From assembly GCA_013288555.1 (NCBI GenBank), contig JABDBQ010000008.1, positions 18,706 through 82,705 of the forward strand: a stretch of 64,000 nucleotides of DNA. Direction: 5' to 3'. The translations under genes were made by a program, and so were the position numbers. This DNA is from Bacteroidota bacterium. Lineage in GTDB: Bacteria > Bacteroidota > Bacteroidia > CAILMK01. Below the pieces are notes generated by a model. It was given only the letters and a program-made list of their open reading frames with translations. It had not been told where the DNA came from and made no database searches. The stretch's first letter is position 1. Each line of letters starts with the position of its first letter. Positions 40,645 to 49,289 of this stretch are shown here, one piece after another.

Positions 40645-40824
40645 CTTTCCATCAGAGTCTCCTCACTGCACAATGATCCCGAAACATAGACCGGCCAGGA
40701 GGGACCCTGATGAATACGAGTACGCAAACACATTTCTCGTATGTGTTTTATTCCGAGTATACATCAGAGTCCCCATTGATTTGTGGTTCAGCAAGATAGT
40801 TCCGTGGGAGACTCTGTTGGGAAG
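40645..40824. repeat. 180-bp inverted-repeat element, unit C
   Basis: CTTTCCATCAGAGTCTC (40645-40661) to GAGACTCTGTTGGGAAG (40808-40824). Confidence 0.9.
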
Positions 40825-40890
40825 TTAAATCCCTAAATATTCGCGTTTTAGATTTTTTCCTTATATTTGTTTTTGCCGATACGCTACATT

Positions 40891-43800
40891 ATGCCTGAGA
40901 AGCTCAAACATTTTCTGGTTTCATTAATCTGCATTTTTTCCTGCATATCACTGCATGCCCAAAAGATTACAACCTTTCAGGAAGTTTATAACACATATTC
41001 ATATGACGGTTACACTTTCCCCGGATCCGTTATAGAATTATCCGATAAAGGATTTATCTTTTCAACAGTCCAGGCACATGCAACGTCCATAGTCCCTGAT
41101 CTTGTCATCATCATTACAAGAACAGATAGCATTGGCAGGGTAATCTGGTCAAAAGAATATAGTAGCGGTTCTGCTTATGATGATCTATCTTATAATTACT
41201 TTTTTTTCAATTGTTCATTGTCTATGGTCCGGGATGGAAATATTATGGTAGGCGCTACTTCGGGATCACAACTTCTTCAAAATTATGCCTATGGCAATGC
41301 CAGTCTTTTTAAAATTGATTTGAATGGCAATGTTTTATGGTCTGATTTGTATAGAAATAATATAAAAAGCGGCCGATTAGGTGCTTCCATAAGCAACATG
41401 CAGCAGGATTTTTCAGGAAATTTTGTTTTTACAGGATCCATTGAGAACGATGGGTCAGGATTTATTGCAAAAACAGATCAGACTGGCACGTTACAATGGG
41501 CCAACTCTTATATAGATACAACAAGTACTTATACAAACGGCCAAATTCCATATTGGAATGGAATAAAAGTAATTCCTTCAAGAAAAGGCGGATATTTAGC
41601 AGGGACTACCTGCCTGCTTTCATATAATTCTTTTGGCATGGATTATCGTATTCTAAAGCTTAATAGTAATGGGAAATTACTCTGGAGCATGGATTATGGG
41701 TCCAATAACTCAGAGACCTTAGCCTCAATAATTGAATTACCAGATAAAAGCTTTTACGTTTTTGGCAATTCAGGAAACTTTAGCACTTTTAGTTCCATAT
41801 TCGGTACTGTTCAAAAATTGGATAGTACAGGGAAAATATTATGGTCTAAAAAGTATCCATATTCGAATAGCGCCAACCTCATCTTTGCCTCTGCTATTTA
41901 TGATAGCGCCAGGAGATTATTCAAGGTTACCGGGAATTTTGAAACCAGCTTAGCCGACACTTTTCATCGTGCATTAATCAGTTTAGATACTTCCGGGGCT
42001 CTATCTACGATCAATATTAATTCTGCTTCATCACGAAGGTGCTATTACAATGGTATTTGGGAAGATGGTTTCCTTATTGATTTAAAATCAGGTGGGATGG
42101 CTATTTTATCGGGGTCATCACAAACAGCTCCGCGCCAGAATGCGTATAATGAATTCAATACTGTTTTTCTAAAAACGGATAGCCTGGGGAATACTGAAAG
42201 TTGCGGGTCATTTAACTTGAAGCTAAAACCGGCAAACTATCCTGTAGCGGTGCATGATTCCAATTTAATTGCGCAATCAAAACTCAACTTTACCAAAGAC
42301 ACGGGTATGACGGTTAATACATATTTGTCGACTGATTCTATTCTTTGTCCCCCCTTCGTAGCCTGGTTTGGCTGGAAAGATACCTGCTCCGGTGTGCCAA
42401 CGCATTTTTATGACTCAACCTACTGTAAAGCAACCAACTGGTATTGGAATTTTGGTGATACCGGCTCCTTATCCAATACTTCAACCCTTAAAAACCCTTC
42501 ACATACCTACGGTAAAGCAGGTATTTACAGCGTAAAACTTGTAGCTGGCAATGGTACTGTAAAGGATTCTGTAGTACGCAAAGTAACGATCTATCAAAAA
42601 CCTGTATTTTTCAACTTTGACACCGTCATCTGCGGTGGCAATGCCATCACCCTCAAGGCAAATGGTGGCGTAACCTATCAATGGAGCCCGTCAATATGGC
42701 TCAGCAGCGCTACTGCAGCCACACCCACTGCCAATCTGCCCAAAACCAGCATCTATACTGTAAAAGCAACCACAATCCAGGGCTGCAATACTACAGACAG
42801 CATGCATATTACAGTAGATAACAAACCGGCGGCGCCTGTAATAGAATACGCAACAGTAAAAAGCAATAATGAGATAGACGTCCGGTTCCAGAGGTCAGAC
42901 TCTAATGATGTAAAGAGGTACGAGATTTACAGGGCGATAAACGGAGGTATTTATAAGTTGTTAGATACGGTTCCTGATCTTTCCGATACAAACAATATCT
43001 ATTTAGTAAAAGATAGTTCAATTAATGCTGCATCTAATATTTATAGCTATAAGGTAGTTGCTCTTGATTCATGCGGTGCTTTAGGAGACACTTCTGCGGC
43101 ACATACTACAATGCTACTCGCGGTAAAACAATTGGGATGCCTACAAACACTTCAACTCAACTGGGGTCATTATATAGGCTGGTCTTCAATCAAGAATTAT
43201 GAAATATTCAGAAATGTTAATGGCGGACCTGACAGCCTGATTGCTACGCTCTCCAACGCTATAAGCAATTACAATGACACAGGGCTGAACCATAAGAACA
43301 TATATTGTTACAAAATCAAAGCAATTGATAATGCAGATTCATTTGTTTCTCAGTCAAATATTATCTGCAAACAAACTTTTTTCCCGGATACGCCACAAGT
43401 GCTGTCTGTCAGTAAAATCAGCACTTCAACTACCAATGGTACAGTGGTTATCAAATGGAACAGCATCAACAAAAGAAACCTGGCCTATAATGCGCTGTTT
43501 TTCTCAAGGGATGGGAATAATTTCAGTGAAACAGGAGCACACTTTTCGCCAGGGATCGATTCATTTGCCCAAAACAGTCTTGACACCAAAGATTCCGACT
43601 ATTTTTATAACTTGGTAACGGTAGATTCCTGCGGCGCGCAATCCATCAAGTCGCCCATTAGTAAAACGATGACACTAAGGGTAAGTGTAGGGGAATTGCT
43701 TCACAAATTGAACTGGACACCGTATATTGGATTTAAAATTAAAGAATACAAAATTGAAAGATTTGAGAAAGGGCAGTTTGTAACAATTGATTCAGTTCCG

Positions 43801-46509
43801 GGAACAGACACATTCTCAAGAGAATTTCCTGCTCCATGCAATTATGCTATAAGGTATAGAATTGCTGCAATTGGGTATGATTCAGGCGAAATCGCCTGGT
43901 CTGATACCATGGGAAGGCAGGCCATAGACACCATCCCATCAGACCCTCCTATTATCATTAATGCAACAGTGCTTAATGGTACATCAGCCAGGATTAATTT
44001 TGTTGGATCGGATAGCCTTGACACCTATGAGTTTGCTATCCAACGTTCTGTAGATGGCAGTTGGGGTACGGCCGGAGCAATATTGTTCACCAAGCCCGGT
44101 GATGTTTTGCAATATATTGATAGCAATGCCAATACCCTTAAAGATCAGATATGTTACACTGTAATCACGCTCGATTCCTGTTTGAATGCAAGTTCAAGTG
44201 ACACAATTTGTCTTGAGAGATTGACAGGATCAGGCCTGTTTTGCAATACCAAGGCGCAGTTGAATTGGCCGGCATTCACCAAACCACCAAGATTGCCGGA
44301 TTCGCTTCTTATTTATCGATCAGTAGATGATATTCATTTTAACAAAGTTGCCTTATTGCCTCCAGTGTTATTGAGTTATGTTGATACGGCTGTTACCGTT
44401 GGGCAACAATATTATTATACTATGTCAACTGTTTACAAATCCGGAATGGTTAGTTATTCTGATACCATAAATATAATCCCAAAAATTATTCCAGAAGCCG
44501 ATTCTGCCCAGCTTGTTTATGCAACAGTTCTTAAATCAGACGAGATCAATGGCGCCGTTTATATCAAATGGAAACGTGCGATGCTTAATGATACCAATGC
44601 AAGGGGATATTATCTCTATTCATTCAATTCAACCAATGGAAAATATGCACTTCTTAAAGATATTACAGATCTGAACGACACGACTTTTATCAATTCCAAT
44701 ATCAATACCATTAAGGATGTCAATAAATATTATGTCCTTACCTATAATGTTTGTGATGTGGGGATTAACTCAAATATTCACAGGACGGTCTTGCTCAATG
44801 TACAGGGTAAAAACCTGAGCGAACAGCTCAATTGGATCAATTACCTGGGTGTCCCGGTTAAAAATTATTCCATCTATAAATCCATTGATGGCGGAATACA
44901 AAGCCTCGTAAAAAATATCGGTACAGATTCGAGTTATCTGGATTCCAATATTGCCTGTAATCATAATATTACATATCAGATTCAGGCGATATTAGCGAAT
45001 GGTGAAGTGTCATTTTCGGATTCTATCACGGTGAAAAGTTATGACAGTATAAAGCCAAAAACCGGACCGCTGATTTTAGCCACAGTGATAAACAAAGACA
45101 TGATTTCGCTGAAATGGAACCCGGCAATTGATCATAATTTATTGGGATATAATGTGTACCGGAGCGTGGATGGGCTTTATTGGTCATTGATCATTGGTCA
45201 TTGGCCTGGCACGTCTCTGATTGATTCCGGATTAGATACTTATGATCAGTCTTATTATTATAAAATTCAGCCAATAGATAGTTGCGGAAACCTTGGGCCA
45301 TTTACCATTTACCATGAAACCATTCACCTTAGGGCAAAGGCTTCGACTGCTTCGACAAGCTCAGCAACCGGACGCGGTTATATCCAGCTATCGTGGAACG
45401 GCTATCTCGGCTGGCCGGTAAAAAAATATCTGTTATATCGTGATGGGATTCTGATTGATTCTTTTGCTAATAATCAATTTGCTTATAAAGACAGTTCCAT
45501 CATTTGTAATACGAATTATCAGTATCTTATTAAAGCTATTGATTCTATTAATGATACGATTATTTCAGCCTCTAATATGGATAGTGCCAGAGCCGCTAAC
45601 CATATCCCACCTCAAAAAGTGTATATCAAAACTGTTACAGTATCTAAGCCCAACAAAGCAGCAACAATTACATGGAGTCCTTCAATATCTTTTGACGTAA
45701 AAGATTATCTTGTATATAGAAAATCCGCTGAAACTGGAAATTTGAAATTTGTTGACAGCAGCGTAAATCTAACATACACCGATTCATTCCGTGACATCCC
45801 TGCATCTATCCGTCAAATCCGTGATCCTGATTGTTACTATGTTTTTGCACGCGACCATTGCAATAACATAAGTGACGGCAGCAACCAGGGTTGTATTATT
45901 ATTCTTGACGCGAAGAATCAGGCGGGCTATAACTTATTGTCCTGGAACAGTTATCAGAACTGGTCAGATGGCATCAAGAGCTATAATGTCTATAAAAACG
46001 AAGACAGCACGGGATGGCAACTGATCGGAACCGTCTCCCCTCTCCCTGGGAGAGGGGCCGGGGGTGAGGCCTTTAAAGACGGCAAACTTGGTGATAGCAC
46101 TATAGATTTCTGTTATCAGGTGGAAGCCATTGAAAACCCGGGTCAGTACAACCAACTTTCAAGATCAACCGTAGAATGTGTACATCAGGATGCAACGGTT
46201 TTTATCCCAAATTCATTTACCCCCTATAATCAGGATGGGTTGAATGATTTTTTTGGTCCGAAAGGATTGTATATCAAGAGTTATGATATGAAGATATTTA
46301 ACAGGTGGGGAGAGATGATTTATTCGGAGCAAATCCCCCTTGCCTCCCGAGCTATCGGGACAGGCTCTCCCAAGGGAGAGGAGGCAGGATGGGATGGCAC
46401 ATTCAGAGGTCAGCCCGTTCAGCAGGGAATCTATATCTATATGATCACCGTAACTGACTATAACGGCAAACAAAGCTATTTTAAAGGGACTGTGACTATG
46501 TTTGAGTAA
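40891..46509 (+). CDS. Giant secreted protein: PKD domain, FN3-like repeats, T9SS type B (CHU_C) sorting domain
   Basis: ATG at 40891 starts MPEKLKHFLVSLICIFSCISLHAQ; PKD WYWNFGDTGS..NPSHTYGKAGIYSVKL; C-term VFIPNSFTPYNQDGLNDFF...IFNRWGEMIY...GWDGTFRGQPVQQGIYIYMITVTD. Confidence 0.92.
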   Translation: MPEKLKHFLVSLICIFSCISLHAQKITTFQEVYNTYSYDGYTFPGSVIELSDKGFIFSTVQAHATSIVPDLVIIITRTDSIGRVIWSKEYSSGSAYDDLSYNYFFFNCSLSMVRDGNIMVGATSGSQLLQNYAYGNASLFKIDLNGNVLWSDLYRNNIKSGRLGASISNMQQDFSGNFVFTGSIENDGSGFIAKTDQTGTLQWANSYIDTTSTYTNGQIPYWNGIKVIPSRKGGYLAGTTCLLSYNSFGMDYRILKLNSNGKLLWSMDYGSNNSETLASIIELPDKSFYVFGNSGNFSTFSSIFGTVQKLDSTGKILWSKKYPYSNSANLIFASAIYDSARRLFKVTGNFETSLADTFHRALISLDTSGALSTININSASSRRCYYNGIWEDGFLIDLKSGGMAILSGSSQTAPRQNAYNEFNTVFLKTDSLGNTESCGSFNLKLKPANYPVAVHDSNLIAQSKLNFTKDTGMTVNTYLSTDSILCPPFVAWFGWKDTCSGVPTHFYDSTYCKATNWYWNFGDTGSLSNTSTLKNPSHTYGKAGIYSVKLVAGNGTVKDSVVRKVTIYQKPVFFNFDTVICGGNAITLKANGGVTYQWSPSIWLSSATAATPTANLPKTSIYTVKATTIQGCNTTDSMHITVDNKPAAPVIEYATVKSNNEIDVRFQRSDSNDVKRYEIYRAINGGIYKLLDTVPDLSDTNNIYLVKDSSINAASNIYSYKVVALDSCGALGDTSAAHTTMLLAVKQLGCLQTLQLNWGHYIGWSSIKNYEIFRNVNGGPDSLIATLSNAISNYNDTGLNHKNIYCYKIKAIDNADSFVSQSNIICKQTFFPDTPQVLSVSKISTSTTNGTVVIKWNSINKRNLAYNALFFSRDGNNFSETGAHFSPGIDSFAQNSLDTKDSDYFYNLVTVDSCGAQSIKSPISKTMTLRVSVGELLHKLNWTPYIGFKIKEYKIERFEKGQFVTIDSVPGTDTFSREFPAPCNYAIRYRIAAIGYDSGEIAWSDTMGRQAIDTIPSDPPIIINATVLNGTSARINFVGSDSLDTYEFAIQRSVDGSWGTAGAILFTKPGDVLQYIDSNANTLKDQICYTVITLDSCLNASSSDTICLERLTGSGLFCNTKAQLNWPAFTKPPRLPDSLLIYRSVDDIHFNKVALLPPVLLSYVDTAVTVGQQYYYTMSTVYKSGMVSYSDTINIIPKIIPEADSAQLVYATVLKSDEINGAVYIKWKRAMLNDTNARGYYLYSFNSTNGKYALLKDITDLNDTTFINSNINTIKDVNKYYVLTYNVCDVGINSNIHRTVLLNVQGKNLSEQLNWINYLGVPVKNYSIYKSIDGGIQSLVKNIGTDSSYLDSNIACNHNITYQIQAILANGEVSFSDSITVKSYDSIKPKTGPLILATVINKDMISLKWNPAIDHNLLGYNVYRSVDGLYWSLIIGHWPGTSLIDSGLDTYDQSYYYKIQPIDSCGNLGPFTIYHETIHLRAKASTASTSSATGRGYIQLSWNGYLGWPVKKYLLYRDGILIDSFANNQFAYKDSSIICNTNYQYLIKAIDSINDTIISASNMDSARAANHIPPQKVYIKTVTVSKPNKAATITWSPSISFDVKDYLVYRKSAETGNLKFVDSSVNLTYTDSFRDIPASIRQIRDPDCYYVFARDHCNNISDGSNQGCIIILDAKNQAGYNLLSWNSYQNWSDGIKSYNVYKNEDSTGWQLIGTVSPLPGRGAGGEAFKDGKLGDSTIDFCYQVEAIENPGQYNQLSRSTVECVHQDATVFIPNSFTPYNQDGLNDFFGPKGLYIKSYDMKIFNRWGEMIYSEQIPLASRAIGTGSPKGEEAGWDGTFRGQPVQQGIYIYMITVTDYNGKQSYFKGTVTMFE
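45347..45370. repeat. In-frame copy of dispersed repeat inside CDS
   Basis: CTGCTTCGACAAGCTCAGCAACCG, encodes part of STASTSSATG. Confidence 0.85.
46037..46069. repeat. In-frame palindromic repeat inside CDS
   Basis: CCCCTCTCCC-T-GGGAGAGGGG followed by CCGGGGGTGAGG; encodes SPLPGRGAGGEA. Confidence 0.85.
46341..46386. repeat. In-frame three-stem palindromic repeat inside CDS
   Basis: TGCCTCC...GGAGGCA enclosing TCCCGA-gcta-TCGGGA and CTCTCCC-aa-GGGAGAG. Confidence 0.85.
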
Positions 46510-46582
46510 GAAGTTCTAATGGTCTTTTTTAAAAAATGGAACCTCTGAAATCACGATTTATCTGATTAATTGTATATTTGTT

Positions 46583-47194
46583 TTGATGAGTTATAGAAAT
46601 AGACTTATGCTAAAGCGATTTGTACTTATATCGGGGACTTTTATGCTTCTGTCTTGGGGCTGCAAGAAAAATCAGGCAAACGTTATTCAGCATAATGTTA
46701 AAGCAGGGGATACAACCAGCCAGGGCATTCATTTTGTGAGTTACAATGCAAGTTTTGGTAATATCCCTGGTTTGGTACCCACTGTTAATCTTGATATTGA
46801 TCAAGACGGTATCAACGATATTCAAATCCATTATGCTTCCAGTGTATCTGATTCAGGTAATCCTTGCGCTGTTCATTTTTCCAAATTTACTGTTCAACCT
46901 TTCGATTCGGCCAAAAATGTCTTTTTTGCCATAGCCCCTGATGGCGCTCCACCTTGTTTGCAAGCAGGTGCCCAAATTGGTAGTGTCACTAATTGGCAAA
47001 ATGGCAAAGCTCTTCTTTCGTCATACGTTTATTCACTGGCCCCATGTAAAGATCAAACTCCACAAATCGCGGGAAACTGGTATCCCCCCGGTGGATACCT
47101 GGGATTCAAAATAGAAGGCAAGTCAAAAACCTATATAGGATGGATCTGGTTAGGTTGGTTTGATATTAATGGCTACGCCTATTTGGAATATTAA
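46583..47194 (+). CDS. Lipoprotein of unknown function
   Basis: Hydrophobic leader and lipobox-like LLSWGCKK. Confidence 0.7.
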   Translation: MMSYRNRLMLKRFVLISGTFMLLSWGCKKNQANVIQHNVKAGDTTSQGIHFVSYNASFGNIPGLVPTVNLDIDQDGINDIQIHYASSVSDSGNPCAVHFSKFTVQPFDSAKNVFFAIAPDGAPPCLQAGAQIGSVTNWQNGKALLSSYVYSLAPCKDQTPQIAGNWYPPGGYLGFKIEGKSKTYIGWIWLGWFDINGYAYLEY

Positions 47195-47333
47195 GCATCA
47201 TCTATCTTGGAAATACCAGCTAAACCAAAACGTTAATGGCTCGTTAATTGCTTACAACACCAAACTATTATTGGCGAATATCCAGTACTTTTGTAAATTA
47301 ATTATTCATCACGGGCTGCAATTGCCAACATTC

Positions 47334-48086
47334 ATGAAATTGAAACCATCTCTTTATTTTAAATTCCTGTTCTTTTTAATGGTTTTAAGCGCCATTCAGG
47401 TTCATGCTCAAAATAAATCTACTGCAAGTCAAAATGATAATAGCAAACTGGTCCAGCTCTCCGGAGTGATCTCGGCTCCCAACGGGGTTTCGGCCATACC
47501 TTATGCCACGGTAAGGATTTCTCACTCTTTCAGAGGAACCATTGCCGGAACAGATGGCTTTTATTCACTCGTGGTGAATGAAAAAGATACCGTAGAATAT
47601 GAAGCGCTGGGTTTTAAAAAGCTGAAGTTTGTAATTCCCTCAGGTACCACCAACCAGGAATATAATCATAATGCTTCGCTGGCCCGTGATACTTTTACGA
47701 TTGCACCGACCAATATATATGCCAACCTGACTCCCGAAGAATTTAGGAGAATATTTTTAAGCCTGCATCCGAACGAAGATCTTACCGAAAAAGCCAAGAA
47801 AAACCTTGATCAGCAAACCATGCGCCAGCTTTATGAAAGCCTGGCCAGGGACGGGCAGGAAAGCCAGTTGTATCAATTGCAGCAGATTGCCAGTTCAGCT
47901 TACTATGCGGGAGGGCAGACAAATTATAACCTTCTTGGCAATGGGGTAGCAGTTCCTTCATCATTGCTAAACCCGTTTGCATGGGCACAGTTTATTAAAA
48001 GCATTAAAGAAGGAAAATACAAAAAGAAAAAAGACGATAAGAAAAAGAAGGATGAACAAAATACCAAGCCTGATTATGATTATTAA
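47334..48086 (+). CDS. Carboxypeptidase-regulatory-like domain secreted protein
   Basis: Start at MKLKPSLYFKFLFFLMVLSAIQVHAQ; LSGVISAPNGVSAIPYATVRISHSFRGTIAGTDGFYSLVVNEKDTVEYEALGFK. Confidence 0.82.
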   Translation: MKLKPSLYFKFLFFLMVLSAIQVHAQNKSTASQNDNSKLVQLSGVISAPNGVSAIPYATVRISHSFRGTIAGTDGFYSLVVNEKDTVEYEALGFKKLKFVIPSGTTNQEYNHNASLARDTFTIAPTNIYANLTPEEFRRIFLSLHPNEDLTEKAKKNLDQQTMRQLYESLARDGQESQLYQLQQIASSAYYAGGQTNYNLLGNGVAVPSSLLNPFAWAQFIKSIKEGKYKKKKDDKKKKDEQNTKPDYDY

Positions 48087-48141
48087 TTCGGTACTGTTAA
48101 TAATTAATCCAGCAAACAGACTCATCAAAGAAAATCTTTCT

Positions 48142-48149
48142 TAATTTTG
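48142..48149 (+). promoter_or_regulatory. -7 box upstream of tRNA-Gln
   Basis: TAATTTTG, 9 bp before the tRNA. Confidence 0.45.
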
Positions 48150-48158
48150 CAACTTTAT

Positions 48159-48231
48159 TGTCCGATGGTGTAACTGGCAACACGTCTGGTTTTGGTCCAG
48201 AAGAGTCCAGGTTCGAGCCCTGGTCGGACAA
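48159..48231 (+). tRNA. tRNA-Gln (anticodon TTG, 48192-48194)
   Basis: Acceptor TGTCCGA/TCGGACA, D-stem GTG/CAC, anticodon stem TCTGG/CCAGA with loop TTTTGGT, T-arm CCAGG-TTCGAGC-CCTGG. CCA not encoded. Confidence 0.97.
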
Positions 48232-48263
48232 CTAACGATATTAAAGACCCGAAAAAAAACAAT

Positions 48264-49235
48264 ATGCCATCAAGGTTTAATCCGGTCAAAATTTTTTCGG
48301 GCTCCGGCTCGTTAGCATTGTCTGAAAAAATATCGAAAAATTTTGGTCAGGAACTCGGTTTGTGTTCCACACTAAAATTCAGCGATGGGGAGTTTCAGCC
48401 CAGTTTCAACGAATCGGTAAGGGGTTGTGATGTGTTTATTATTCAATCTACTTATGCTCCTTCAGATAACCTGATGGAGCTTTTATTAATGATTGATGCG
48501 GCAAAAAGGGCTTCTGCCCATTATATTACTGCCGTTATTCCTTATTTTGGTTTCGCGCGACAGGACCGCAAAGACAAGCCGCGTGTGGCTATCGGTGCCA
48601 AACTGGTTGCAAACCTGTTAACCACTGCTGGCATCAGCCGCATAATGACTATGGATCTGCACGCAGCGCAAATCCAGGGTTTTTTTGAAGTCCCTGTGGA
48701 CCATCTTGATGCTTCGGTTATTTTTATCCCTTATATCAAGAGCCTTGCATTGGATAACCTTGTAATTGCCGCCCCTGATATGGGTGGTACGCAGCGGGCG
48801 CGTTATTTTGCCCAAAGCCTGCTGGCAGAGCTGGTTATTGCAGATAAGCACCGCAAATATGCCAACCAGATTGAAACCATGAGGGTAATCGGAGATGTAT
48901 CAGGCAAAAATGTCATTATAGTAGATGATATCGTTGATACGGGCGGCACACTTACCAAAGCGGCCCAGATGATGATAGACCAGGGCGCCAAAAGTGTCAG
49001 GGCATTCTGTACCCATGCCGTATTATCGGGCAAGGCTTATGAAAATATTGAGAATTCAAGCCTCACGGAAGTTATTGTTTGCGATACCATACCATTGAAA
49101 AAATACAGCGAAAAGATAAAAGTACTCAGTGTATCTGATTTGTTTGCCAATGCCATACAGAATGTATATGAATATGGCTCAATCAGTTCACTATTTAAAC
49201 TGAGCGATAATTATCAAACTTCTTTGATTCTCTGA
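48264..49235 (+). CDS. prs: Ribose-phosphate pyrophosphokinase
   Basis: Start at MPSRFNPVKIF; FSDGEFQPSFNESVRGCDVFIIQS, YFGFARQDRKDKPRVAIGAKLVANLL, VIIVDDIVDTGGTL. Confidence 0.97.
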   Translation: MPSRFNPVKIFSGSGSLALSEKISKNFGQELGLCSTLKFSDGEFQPSFNESVRGCDVFIIQSTYAPSDNLMELLLMIDAAKRASAHYITAVIPYFGFARQDRKDKPRVAIGAKLVANLLTTAGISRIMTMDLHAAQIQGFFEVPVDHLDASVIFIPYIKSLALDNLVIAAPDMGGTQRARYFAQSLLAELVIADKHRKYANQIETMRVIGDVSGKNVIIVDDIVDTGGTLTKAAQMMIDQGAKSVRAFCTHAVLSGKAYENIENSSLTEVIVCDTIPLKKYSEKIKVLSVSDLFANAIQNVYEYGSISSLFKLSDNYQTSLIL

Positions 49236-49289
49236 TATTTTATTTCTGAAAATTATCCTATCTTTGCACCCGCTTTTAAATTTATCGAT

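Noticed and set aside
40407-40733. 108-aa minus-strand ORF and the 80-aa plus ORF at 40586
   Set aside because: Both are translations of the 180-bp repeat units (peptide duplicated as LTSHQSLSRNYLGEPQIN), not independent genes.
40250-40830. Possible CRISPR array
   Set aside because: Repeat units are ~180 bp, internally palindromic and homologous throughout; there are no short uniform repeats with unique spacers and no cas genes.
45964-46155. Minus-strand ORF containing GLTPGPSPRERG
   Set aside because: Antisense translation of an intergenic-type palindromic repeat embedded in the giant CDS.
48192-48263. Upstream extension of prs (MVQKSPGSSPGRTTNDIKDPKKNN)
   Set aside because: It starts inside the tRNA-Gln gene; the conserved start is MPSRFNPVKIF at 48264.
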